This document shows positions 27,505-35,532 of a DNA stretch of 64,000 bases, piece by piece. The translations under genes were made by a program, and so were the position numbers. Under the pieces are notes generated by a model. The model ran no database searches. It saw nothing but the letters and a program-made list of their open reading frames with translations, and was not told the origin of the DNA. Source of the DNA: G963674665 sp964609625 (GTDB lineage: Bacteria; Desulfobacterota; Desulfovibrionia; Desulfovibrionales; Desulfovibrionaceae); NCBI GenBank assembly GCA_964609625.1, contig CAZSRS010000014.1:1-64000 (forward strand), given 5' to 3'. Numbering within the stretch: position 1 is the first letter of the stretch; each line of letters opens with the position of its first letter.

Positions 27505-28182
27505 TCAGACTCTGTAGGAAAGAACCCAGTCGATGAATTCGTTGACGCGTTTCTGCAACGCTGGCTCCATTTCCAAGAAGCTCAAACCGATTACGAGCTT
27601 GATACCCTGTCTGCGGATATTCATGATCCTGCACTGGACCGAGAATTCCTTCATATTTTTAACAAGAAAGAAGCGCATGGAGGCCATGGCGCCTTTTTGG
27701 ATGTCCTCGGAAAGATCAGGATGCGGAGCCAGGACGCATATTCCGCATCCAGAAGCGCTGATGTTCAACATCATTCCGGAGAAATGCATGTCTCCAACGC
27801 TGAGTTTCGTGGGTAAGTGACAGTCGGTGCGTGGGGATTTGCGCAGATTGCAAATCTCTGCGTCCGTGGGGTAGGTGAAGTAGATGTGCCGGAAAGGCGA
27901 AGTTGTGTACAGTAATATCTTGGCAATGAATCCGTTGATGACTCCATCGCAGGTATAGAATATTTTCGTCCGGTTGCCTTTGTAGAGAAAGTCGTAGACT
28001 CGTTTTTCCACTCCCACCACAGGAGCCAGGGAGACGATGAAATAGCTCTTGCGCTCCATGCCGATGAAGAAAGTTCTGATCTTGGCGTCCATCCCGCTTG
28101 GCTCGATGATGACCCGTGACCCGATGGGTATGGAGAAGGTGTCGACGTCAACCTGCTGTATCTGCTGTTCTTCAACACTCAT
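27505..28182 (-). CDS. YcgR-like PilZ domain protein (c-di-GMP flagellar-brake type)
   Basis: A 225-residue protein, taking the ATG at 28182 (MSVEEQQIQQ); the first in-frame codon at 28230 has no ribosome site. The N-terminal half resembles the YcgR N domain and ends in YFTYPTDAEICNLRKSPR. The C-terminal half is PilZ with RKSPR and NISASGCGI, the two c-di-GMP-binding motifs. YcgR-type proteins slow flagellar rotation or alter surface behaviour when c-di-GMP rises. Here it sits near a chemoreceptor and a diguanylate cyclase. Confidence 0.8.
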   Translation of the reverse strand: MSVEEQQIQQVDVDTFSIPIGSRVIIEPSGMDAKIRTFFIGMERKSYFIVSLAPVVGVEKRVYDFLYKGNRTKIFYTCDGVINGFIAKILLYTTSPFRHIYFTYPTDAEICNLRKSPRTDCHLPTKLSVGDMHFSGMMLNISASGCGICVLAPHPDLSEDIQKGAMASMRFFLVKNMKEFSVQCRIMNIRRQGIKLVIGLSFLEMEPALQKRVNEFIDWVLSYRV

Positions 28183-28630
28183 GGAGTCTGTTCTCGGAGT
28201 AGCCGCTGTACCTGAAGTTTGGGGACACATACCGGGCTTGTCGGGTTGCGTTGCCGTATCCGTGTTTCAGGTAGGGATTGCCAGGGTCGACACATATCCA
28301 TTGTGCCACTGTCGACACGTAGCTGCTTGACCCTTTACGCCTTACAAGTATTGCTCGCTTCATACCTGAACAACAACAGATGTGCAATGCTTTACCGCAG
28401 GAATGTATTGATTTGCGAAGAAATTTTGAGGGTTTTTATCTTTGAAAATGGTGAAATGCTCGCGGGCAAGGGACGTGCGCGCCCCCTGAATTTCAAAACG
28501 CGTTTCAAGAGCGGCATGTCTTGAACCGGGTGTAGCCAAACCAAGGGGTGACAATGGGGAGGTCAAGGGGAGTAGACCCCATGAACGACCCGATGTACGC
28601 AAGGTATGGACCGAGGAATGCGGCGTCCGG
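28183..28630. other. gene-free stretch with an exact 8-bp direct repeat
   Basis: No credible gene. Upstream of the PilZ gene the sequence GTCGACAC occurs twice (28286-28293 and 28311-28318), 25 bases apart. Near 28566-28579 GGGG and CCCC can pair just after the PAS gene stop. The middle is AT-rich and otherwise featureless to me. Confidence 0.4.
28286..28318. promoter_or_regulatory. possible operator: two GTCGACAC sites
   Basis: Two exact copies of GTCGACAC, each with the palindromic core GTCGAC, lie about 2.5 helical turns apart and about 105-135 bases upstream of the PilZ start. A dimeric regulator could bind both on one face of the DNA. This is a pattern call only. Confidence 0.3.
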
Positions 28631-29155
28631 TTATGGGGAGGCTTCTCCCTGTCGCCATGACGAGGGGGGCGCGCTTCGAACCAGTGAGGTTTGCAAACGC
28701 TCCAAATGGCGGGACACCACCGCGAGCAATTCACTTTTTTCGCCGATCTCGGAGACATCCAGGCCCGACGCCAAGTACTCGGACGGGGCGTCACCCCTCT
28801 GCAACAGTCTGTGCAGCCAGAGGTGGCGGCGTCTCTGGCCGTCGGGAGTGATGATGCAATGCTGGAGTAAAAGCCGCGGTGTCAGCTCGGAGAGCCGCGT
28901 CAGTTCCCTGCTGACGTGGGGCAGTTCATCGAGGGGCACGCGGTGGATGAAGTTCGTTCCCAGGAGTTGTTCGGGCTGCAAGCGCAGGTATTTGCAGTAG
29001 GATGGATTCACATAGGTGATGTTGCCGTTGCTGTTGTACCGGATTACGAAAGGATCGCGGATCAACTGTTGCGTGAGTCCGGGCATCCGCTGCCCATCGA
29101 ACCCAAAGGCAGGGCCTGATACGACGTGCGTAAAGGTGTTGGCGGACATGAGCAC
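28631..29155 (-). CDS. stand-alone PAS domain protein
   Basis: A 174-residue soluble protein. Residues about 30-140 form a PAS domain: VIRYNSNGNITYVNPSYC, then YLRLQPEQLLG and a C-terminal GLDVSEIGEKSELL that looks like the start of a signalling helix. No kinase, GGDEF, EAL or other output domain follows, so it is either a partner sensor or the remnant of a longer protein. Codon use is mixed. It sits between the PilZ gene and the diguanylate cyclase. Confidence 0.65.
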   Translation of the reverse strand: MLMSANTFTHVVSGPAFGFDGQRMPGLTQQLIRDPFVIRYNSNGNITYVNPSYCKYLRLQPEQLLGTNFIHRVPLDELPHVSRELTRLSELTPRLLLQHCIITPDGQRRRHLWLHRLLQRGDAPSEYLASGLDVSEIGEKSELLAVVSRHLERLQTSLVRSAPPSSWRQGEASP

Positions 29156-29295
29156 CTCGCTTGTATTCCCCCCCGTTTGCCGATGTCACCTGCATTGCGT
29201 TTTCTATGGAGCTTCCACGAATCATCTCTCGGATATGTTGCTTCTCAAAAAGAAGCTATCAGCGGAGAACTCGTTGTTTTGTAGGACGACTCCTT

Positions 29296-29325
29296 GATAA
29301 AAAGTAGGACTATTCCTACAAAAAG
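29296..29325 (-). terminator. rho-independent terminator of the diguanylate cyclase gene
   Basis: On the minus strand GTAGGA, loop ATAG and TCCTAC (29304-29319) are followed by TTTTTATC and preceded by CCTTTTT. It lies about 60 bases after the cyclase stop at 29380. A classic short stem with a T-run. Confidence 0.75.
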
Positions 29326-29379
29326 GGGATACGCAGGCAATGAGCAAGCATTGCCGGTGTCTGGGCGCCCCCGGGAGTG

Positions 29380-30861
29380 TCAATCCTTGGCCACCTGGAC
29401 GCTGTCGCCGCCCTGCGTCTTGCACACGTACATGGCCTGGTCGGCACGTCTGAGGGCCTGATCCAGGTCGTCGTCCCCGCGGCATTGGGTCACGCCACAG
29501 CAGATGGTGATCGTGCGGCGGGGGTCGTTTTGCGCGGCATCCGGGCCGACCAGGTCCGCGTCGTGGATGGCCTGGCGCAGGCGCTCCGCCAGCATGACGG
29601 CCTGGTCCAGGAGGTTCTCGGTGAGCACGACGAACTCGTCGCCTCCCCAACGCGCGAAAACATCGGAGGGGCGGATGGTCGCGTGGATACGCCTGGTCAC
29701 CGCCAAGAGCACCTGATCGCCGGCCAGATGGCCAAGCTGGTCGTTGACGGCCTTGAAGCCGTCGAGATCGAGGATGATCAGGCTGCACGGGCGCTCGTAG
29801 CGCCTGCCTGCATAGAGGGCCCTCTCGAACTCCTTTTCCAGGCCGCGACGGTTTAAGGCGCCTGTAAGTTCGTCGCTGACGGCCATGAGTTCCACCTTGC
29901 GCTGGTACCGGTTGATGGCCATGAGGGTCATGCCGATGATGCACGCCGAGGCCAGGAGGCCGATGAGCACGGTGCGCAGGAAGTTGTTCCTGGCCATGGC
30001 CAGGGCCGTTGTCTCGTCTTGTTCCACGAAGATGATCCACTTCAGCTCGGGCACGTAACGCACGGTGAGCAGGATGTCGCGACCGTCGCGCTCGAACTGG
30101 AAGTTCTCGGGCTCCTTGCGCGTGCGCAGCAAGTCTTCAAGAGGAGGGCCCAGGGGGCCGATCTGGCGCGTGAGCACGCTCATGAGCATGCCCTGGTCCG
30201 GGTGCACCTGGATGACGCCGTTGGTGTCCACCAGAAAGATGGAGCGGTCGTACTTTTCCTGGTAGTTGGTGATCATCGAGGCCACGGCGTCCATCCGCAA
30301 GCCAACGCCGGTAACGCCGAGTAGTTCACCGTCCGGCGCGGAGACGCGGAAGTTGATGAAGATGGTCAGGATACTGTTTGCGGCCTCGTCCGTGTCCACG
30401 ACCAGTTCATACTCCTCGCCGGATTGCACGAACTTGTAGAACCAGACGTCGTGGTCGTCCTCCTCGTCGATGACCTTGTGCAGCCCCTTGTAATGGTAGT
30501 AGTTGTTCGTTTTCGCGGAGACAAAGAACGTGGAGAAGAAGCCGTATTTGCCGTGGATTTCGTACAGGTAGCGGGTGATCCGGTCCAGGTCGCGCTCCCC
30601 TTCCTCTGCCCAGTCCTGGAGAAAGGTGTCGTTGGCCATGCTCGAGGACACCAGGAGAGGGCGCATGAGTTCGCCGCTCAGCTCTGAATAGATGTTGTCA
30701 CGGGTGAGGGGCAGGCCCTGGAGGATGATCTCCTGGTGGATGGCCTCGCGGGTGGCCATGTAGTTGAAGGTGCTCACGCCCACGAAGGAGGCCGCCAGGA
30801 TGAGCCCCAGGCCGAGCATGAGCCTGTTTCTGTCGTTGCGCAGCCACCAGCGAGCGAACAT
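29380..30861 (-). CDS. membrane diguanylate cyclase with Cache sensor
   Basis: A 493-residue protein from the ATG at 30861, which has GGGGGGA in front; the earlier in-frame codon at 30903 has none. TM1 lies near residues 13-35. A periplasmic dCache-like sensor (about 40-270, with FLVDTNGVIQVHPDQ) and TM2 follow. The GGDEF domain has the intact active site RWGGDEFVV and an RPSD inhibitory I-site five residues before it, so it should be active and subject to product inhibition. It makes c-di-GMP that the window's two PilZ proteins could read. Confidence 0.92.
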   Translation of the reverse strand: MFARWWLRNDRNRLMLGLGLILAASFVGVSTFNYMATREAIHQEIILQGLPLTRDNIYSELSGELMRPLLVSSSMANDTFLQDWAEEGERDLDRITRYLYEIHGKYGFFSTFFVSAKTNNYYHYKGLHKVIDEEDDHDVWFYKFVQSGEEYELVVDTDEAANSILTIFINFRVSAPDGELLGVTGVGLRMDAVASMITNYQEKYDRSIFLVDTNGVIQVHPDQGMLMSVLTRQIGPLGPPLEDLLRTRKEPENFQFERDGRDILLTVRYVPELKWIIFVEQDETTALAMARNNFLRTVLIGLLASACIIGMTLMAINRYQRKVELMAVSDELTGALNRRGLEKEFERALYAGRRYERPCSLIILDLDGFKAVNDQLGHLAGDQVLLAVTRRIHATIRPSDVFARWGGDEFVVLTENLLDQAVMLAERLRQAIHDADLVGPDAAQNDPRRTITICCGVTQCRGDDDLDQALRRADQAMYVCKTQGGDSVQVAKD

Positions 30862-30926
30862 GAAAATCCCCCCATAGAAGCGGAACAGGTTTCCTTCCTT
30901 CATGGGAAGCTTGTATCATGAAACCC

Positions 30927-30960
30927 GGCGCAGGCAAGAGGGTCTGCCTGGGCATGCGCC
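30927..30960 (-). terminator. hairpin after the type VI secretion operon
   Basis: GGCGC/GCGCC (outer) and CAGGCA/TGCCTG (inner) form a two-part stem between the last gene of the operon and the diguanylate cyclase gene. Only GGGTTTC follows on the minus strand, so termination strength is uncertain. Confidence 0.45.
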
Positions 30961-30999
30961 GTTGTCCGTGCCGCGCCCAAGGGGACGGGCGGACGCGGG

Positions 31000-31782
31000 C
31001 TACTGGACCTCCAGCACGTGCATATCCGCGTCGTCGGCCTCGGGCAGTTCGCCGAAGAGCAGGGAGGCCGGAGCGCCCCGGACGCGCAGGTAGTAGGAGT
31101 CGTTTTCTCCCAGTTGGTTCTTCACGGCCCAGGCGGTGTATTCGCGCTCCCCGGCCCGCAGGGTGAGTCCCTGCATGGGGTACTCGAGCACGGCGCGTTC
31201 GGGCAGCTTGCCGGCCGGTCCCACGCCGTGGGCGTCGATGACGGCCTCCTGTCCTCCGGCCAGGCCGAAAAGCGCTCCGCTCCAGATGCCGGTGGAGGGT
31301 CCCACCTCGAACCAGAGACCCAGGCCGGGCAGGGGGTAGAGTCCGAGGCGGTAGTCGGCCTGGATTGTCTTCAGGGGCATGTTGGCCTTGGCCGCCACCT
31401 TGGCACCGAGCTGGGTCTTGGCCAGGATTTCCGCACCTTTGAGGGGGGTGGGCAGGTCGTCGGGGTTCAGGCTTCCGTCGTAAGGCACCACGAGAATGGG
31501 GAAGCCATGACCCTTGCGGGCGTGCAGCAGCAGGGCGAGCATGGAGAGCCCGAAGCGGTGTTGCGGGGAGCGCAGCTGCTCCAGTCTGCCGCCGATGATC
31601 CAAAGCGTGCTCGTGGGCTTGAGCAGTTCGGGCGCGGCGCCAGCCCAGGCCATGTTCTTGAGGTCGTCGATCCAGAAGTGTCCTCCGGTTTCCAGGCCAT
31701 AGCGGCGGGCGGTATCGAAGAGTTCCTTGGCCGCGGCCTCGTCCTTGTCCAGTGCGGTGATCCAGATGCTTTTCGCGCTCAT
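31000..31782 (-). CDS. unknown protein, last gene of the T6SS operon
   Basis: A 260-residue protein, 25 bases after tssH on the same strand. No signal peptide, membrane helix or known motif. The N-terminal half (about residues 1-115) looks alpha/beta, with SIWITALDKDEAAAKELF, TLWIIGGRLEQLR and FPILVVPYDG. The C-terminal half (about 120-260) is beta-rich, with GLYPLPGLGLWFEVGPS and YYLRVRGAPASLLFGELPE. Position suggests a T6SS accessory, adaptor or immunity role, but I do not recognise it as any of the named Tag proteins. Confidence 0.6.
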   Translation of the reverse strand: MSAKSIWITALDKDEAAAKELFDTARRYGLETGGHFWIDDLKNMAWAGAAPELLKPTSTLWIIGGRLEQLRSPQHRFGLSMLALLLHARKGHGFPILVVPYDGSLNPDDLPTPLKGAEILAKTQLGAKVAAKANMPLKTIQADYRLGLYPLPGLGLWFEVGPSTGIWSGALFGLAGGQEAVIDAHGVGPAGKLPERAVLEYPMQGLTLRAGEREYTAWAVKNQLGENDSYYLRVRGAPASLLFGELPEADDADMHVLEVQ

Positions 31783-31807
31783 GCCGTCTCCCGTTCGTCG
31801 GTCGGGG

Positions 31808-34444
31808 TCACTCCCCGAAAACCATGCTGAAGGTTCCGTCCCCGGCCATGTCCAGGTGCACGGACTTGGGCATGTCCCCGGTGCTCAGGCGCTCCAGGAT
31901 GGTCTGGGAGAGCTGGGGCATGACGTTGCCGTTGATGATGTAGTCGATGTTTCGGGCGCCGGTCTCCACCTCGGTGCAGCGTTGCGTGATCTCGTCGATG
32001 ACCTTGTCCGACCAGGTGAAGCCCATCTTGTTGTTGTCGTAGAGGGTCTTTTTCAGCTTGTTCAGCTTGAGGACCACTATCTCGCGCATGGCCTCGGGGT
32101 TCAGGCTGCGGAAGGGTAGTACGTTCATGCGCGCCAGCAGGGCGGGCTTGAAGTGCTGGGAAAGGATGGGGCGCACCGCGCCGAGGATGGCTTCCAGGGG
32201 CACTTCCCCTGCCGCGTCCTGGGCGGTCATCTCCTGGATCACGTCCGTGGCCAGGTTGCTGGTGAGGATGAGCACGGTGTTCTTGAAGTTGATCTCCTTG
32301 CCCTCGCCGTCGGTGAGCACGCCCTTGTCAAAGACTTGGTAGAAGAGTTCCATGACGTTGATGTGGGCTTTTTCCACCTCGTCCAGGAGCACCACGGAGT
32401 AGGGGTGCTGGCGCACGGCCTCGGTGAGCATGCCGCCCTCGCCGTAGCCCACGTATCCCGGAGGCGAGCCGATGAGTCGGGACACGGTGTGGCTTTCCTG
32501 GAATTCACTCATGTTGATGGTGACCATGTGGCGCTCCCCGCCGAAGAGCAGTTCGGCGAGGCTGATGCCGGACTCGGTCTTGCCCACGCCGCTGGGCCCC
32601 ACGAGCAGGAAAACGCCCATGGGCTGGCCCGGGCTCTTGATACCGGACTTGGCGGCCTTGATGGTCTTGGCCAGGGCGTCCAGGGCCTGATCCTGCCCCT
32701 TGATGCGCTCACGGAGCAGCTCTTCGAGGTGCAGCACGGTCTGGGATTCGTCGCGCTGCAACTTGCCCAGGGGCACGCCGGTCCAGTCCGAGACCACCTG
32801 GGCCACCACGTCGGGGTTGACCTCGATGCGGATCAGGGGTTCGTCGCCCTGGAGTGCCTTGAGTGCAGCGTCGGCTTCCGTGAGTTGCGCGCGGAGCGCG
32901 TCCTTCTGCTCCTTCTGCTCCGGCGGGAGGTCCATGATCTGCTTTCTGAGATCCAGGACCTTTTGCGCGGCCTCCTTCTGGGTCTTCCAGTTCTCTTCGA
33001 TGCTAGCGGCCTTGGCCTTGAGGGATTCGATGGCGTCCAGGGTTTCCTGGTAGCGCTCGGTGTCGATGTCGATGTTGTTGTCGCGGTCGCGCTCCAGGGC
33101 GGCCTTGACGCGTTCCTTGGCCTGGATGGCGCGTTCGGTGTCCTCCAGGGAGGGGGGCTTGGTGGTCAGGTTGATCTTGACCCTGGCGCAGCTGGTGTCG
33201 AGGAGGTCGATAGCCTTGTCCGGCAGGAAGCGCCCGGTGATGTAACGGGCCGAGTATTCCGCCGCGGTTTCCACGGCGTCGTTGCGCACGATGACCTTGT
33301 GGCTCTTTTCGAAGGCCTCCTTGATGCCCTGGAGGATGAGGATGGCGGTGGGCACGTCGGGCTCGTTGAGGGTGATGAGCTGGAAGCGCCGGGCCAGGGC
33401 CGGGTCCTTTTCGAAATACTTCTTGTATTCGCTCCAGGTGGTGGCGGCGCAGGTACGCAACTCGCCGCGGGCCAGGGCGGGCTTGAGCAGGTTGGCTGCG
33501 TCGCCGCCTCCGGCGGAGCTGCCGGCGCCCACCAGGGTGTGGGCCTCGTCGATGAACAGGATGATGGGCTTTTCCGAGGCCTTGATCTCGTTGATCACGC
33601 CCTTGAGGCGGTTCTCAAACTCGCCCTTCATGCCGGCGCCGGCCTCCAGGGCGCCCATGTCCAGGCCCAAGAGGGTGACGTCCTGTAGCATTTCGGGTAC
33701 GTCGCCCTGGGTGATGCGCAGGGCCAGGCCCTCAATGGCCGCGGTTTTGCCCACGCCGGGCTCGCCCACGAGGATGGGGTTGTTCTTGCGGCGTCTGGCG
33801 AGCACGTCCACCATCTGGCGGGTTTCCTCGTCACGGCCGAAGACCGGGTCGATGAGCCCTTCGCGGGCGCGGGCCGTGAAGTCTTGGCAGAAGCGGGCCA
33901 GGAATCCGCCGTCGCCGGCAGCCGGGGCGCCTTCGGCCCGGTCCCTGGCCGCGGCGTCGGCCTGGGCCTGCTCGCTGGAGCTTTTAACGATGCTGAAGAA
34001 CTCTTTTTGCAGGGTCTGGCTGTTGACGGCCTTGAGCTGGTCCACGTACTGCCCCATGCCGAAAAAGCCGGGCTTGGCCAGGAAGGCCAGGAGCAGAGCT
34101 CCGGAGCGGACGCGGCTCTCGCCCAGGTCCACGGAGGCGATGAGCCAGGCGCTCTCGAAGAGTTCGATGAGGATGGGGGAGAATACGGGCTTGCCGGCGT
34201 TGCCGGTCTTGGCGTCCTCCAGGGCATCGGTGAGGGAGCGGAGCACGCGGCCGGGGTCGATCTCGAAGCGCCGCAGGATCAGGGAGATGTCGCTGTCCTG
34301 GACTTCCAGACACTTGAGCAGGAAGTGCTCGGTGAGGATTTCGTAATTGGTCCTGGAGACGCACAGGCCGGCGGCGTTGTGCAGGGCCGTGGTGCAGAAG
34401 CCGTTGAGTTTGGAGAGCAGGGATTTGATGTCCACGTTGATCAT
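31808..34444 (-). CDS. tssH: T6SS ATPase ClpV (TssH)
   Basis: An 878-residue Clp/Hsp100 AAA+ protein that disassembles the contracted TssB-TssC sheath. The N-terminal domain binds sheath protein. AAA domain 1 has GEPGVGKTAAIEG and FIDEAHTLVGAG. A coiled-coil middle domain is followed by AAA domain 2 with GPSGVGKTESGISLAELL and LLDEVEKAH. The N-domain (NGFCTTALHNAAGLCVSR) is ClpV-like rather than ClpB-like. Its start overlaps the end of tssG by four bases. Confidence 0.96.
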   Translation of the reverse strand: MINVDIKSLLSKLNGFCTTALHNAAGLCVSRTNYEILTEHFLLKCLEVQDSDISLILRRFEIDPGRVLRSLTDALEDAKTGNAGKPVFSPILIELFESAWLIASVDLGESRVRSGALLLAFLAKPGFFGMGQYVDQLKAVNSQTLQKEFFSIVKSSSEQAQADAAARDRAEGAPAAGDGGFLARFCQDFTARAREGLIDPVFGRDEETRQMVDVLARRRKNNPILVGEPGVGKTAAIEGLALRITQGDVPEMLQDVTLLGLDMGALEAGAGMKGEFENRLKGVINEIKASEKPIILFIDEAHTLVGAGSSAGGGDAANLLKPALARGELRTCAATTWSEYKKYFEKDPALARRFQLITLNEPDVPTAILILQGIKEAFEKSHKVIVRNDAVETAAEYSARYITGRFLPDKAIDLLDTSCARVKINLTTKPPSLEDTERAIQAKERVKAALERDRDNNIDIDTERYQETLDAIESLKAKAASIEENWKTQKEAAQKVLDLRKQIMDLPPEQKEQKDALRAQLTEADAALKALQGDEPLIRIEVNPDVVAQVVSDWTGVPLGKLQRDESQTVLHLEELLRERIKGQDQALDALAKTIKAAKSGIKSPGQPMGVFLLVGPSGVGKTESGISLAELLFGGERHMVTINMSEFQESHTVSRLIGSPPGYVGYGEGGMLTEAVRQHPYSVVLLDEVEKAHINVMELFYQVFDKGVLTDGEGKEINFKNTVLILTSNLATDVIQEMTAQDAAGEVPLEAILGAVRPILSQHFKPALLARMNVLPFRSLNPEAMREIVVLKLNKLKKTLYDNNKMGFTWSDKVIDEITQRCTEVETGARNIDYIINGNVMPQLSQTILERLSTGDMPKSVHLDMAGDGTFSMVFGE

Positions 34445-35532
34445 GGCGCCGCTCCTTGGATGGGTTGCAGGGTGTATTCCTTGATCGGGAACCAGGCGCA
34501 GGCCTTTTCAGGCCGGTCCGAGGAAAAAATCCAGGTGTCGAGCCCCAGGGCCGACCACTTGCCTCCCCCGAGCCGGGCGGTGCGGGCCTGTTCCGGCGCC
34601 AGCTTGAGTTCCAGGTCGCAGTCCAGGGGTTGGACCATGTACAGCCTTATGAGTACGGTGATCCAGTGGAACAGGGGCGAGCCCGGCAGGCAGGCGTGGT
34701 AGAGCCTGTCGCTGAGGGGGCCGACGTGGATGGCGATCTTGCCGAGGCGGTCGGCGATCTGTTCGCCGCAGACCGCGTCCTCGCCGAGTTGATGGTTCTC
34801 CTGCCCCAGTGTGCAACGCTGGTCGCCGGGGATGTTCACTTGGCGCTGGACGCAGGAGGTCACCCGCACGGGTGCCGGACCCGGGGATTCGACCTCTTCC
34901 ATGCCGATGGCGTCGCCCAGCAGCGTCTTCAGGCCCATGGCCGAGCGCGGCCACTGGGAAAACAGGCCGATGTAGCGCAGCAGCTTCAAGGGGTCGGGCA
35001 GGGTGGCGCGCAACTCGGGCAGGCCGAGCCCGGCCAGGCAATAGAGTCGTTCGATGTATTCCTTGGCCTGTTCGTCCACCACCTTGATGGGCAGGCGGTA
35101 CTTGGTCCAGGCGCGGATGATCAGGGGGTAGAGAGGGGAGTTGACGATGTCGATGAAGTCGCGGGCCACGTCGATGTCGTCGCCCGCGTCGTCCAGCAGT
35201 TCTTCGGTGTAGAAGGTGGGCAGGGGCGAGGCCGAGCCGTAGAGACCCAGGAAGGTGGCCGTGATGTGATAGCGGAGTCCGGCGTCCTCGTCGTCGTGCT
35301 CCTCGCGCATTTCCACCATGTCGGTGCCGGGGAAACCAAGCGAAAGATGAGGGCGCACACGCAGGTTCTCGGTGAGAAAACGCTCGTCGTCGTGCAGCCC
35401 TTGCTGCCCCGCGAAGAGACGCAACAAGCGGATGGCCTGGAAGAACCCAAAGCTCTGGGGGTGTTCCAGGATATCCTGCTTCACTTGGTCTGGGTTCAAA
35501 GGAGCAGGCGGTCGCCCACGCGCATCGGCCAT
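34441..35532 (-). CDS. tssG: T6SS baseplate protein TssG
   Basis: A 363-residue baseplate wedge protein, taking the ATG at 35532 (MADARGRPPAP). The FGFFQAIRLLRLF block near residue 30 and the later region up to SDRPEKACAW are typical of TssG/ImpH. With TssF, TssE and TssK it forms the baseplate on which the sheath is built. The longer frame runs back into tssF and lacks TssG-like residues. The true start overlaps the end of tssF by 37 bases. Confidence 0.93.
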   Translation of the reverse strand: MADARGRPPAPLNPDQVKQDILEHPQSFGFFQAIRLLRLFAGQQGLHDDERFLTENLRVRPHLSLGFPGTDMVEMREEHDDEDAGLRYHITATFLGLYGSASPLPTFYTEELLDDAGDDIDVARDFIDIVNSPLYPLIIRAWTKYRLPIKVVDEQAKEYIERLYCLAGLGLPELRATLPDPLKLLRYIGLFSQWPRSAMGLKTLLGDAIGMEEVESPGPAPVRVTSCVQRQVNIPGDQRCTLGQENHQLGEDAVCGEQIADRLGKIAIHVGPLSDRLYHACLPGSPLFHWITVLIRLYMVQPLDCDLELKLAPEQARTARLGGGKWSALGLDTWIFSSDRPEKACAWFPIKEYTLQPIQGAAP

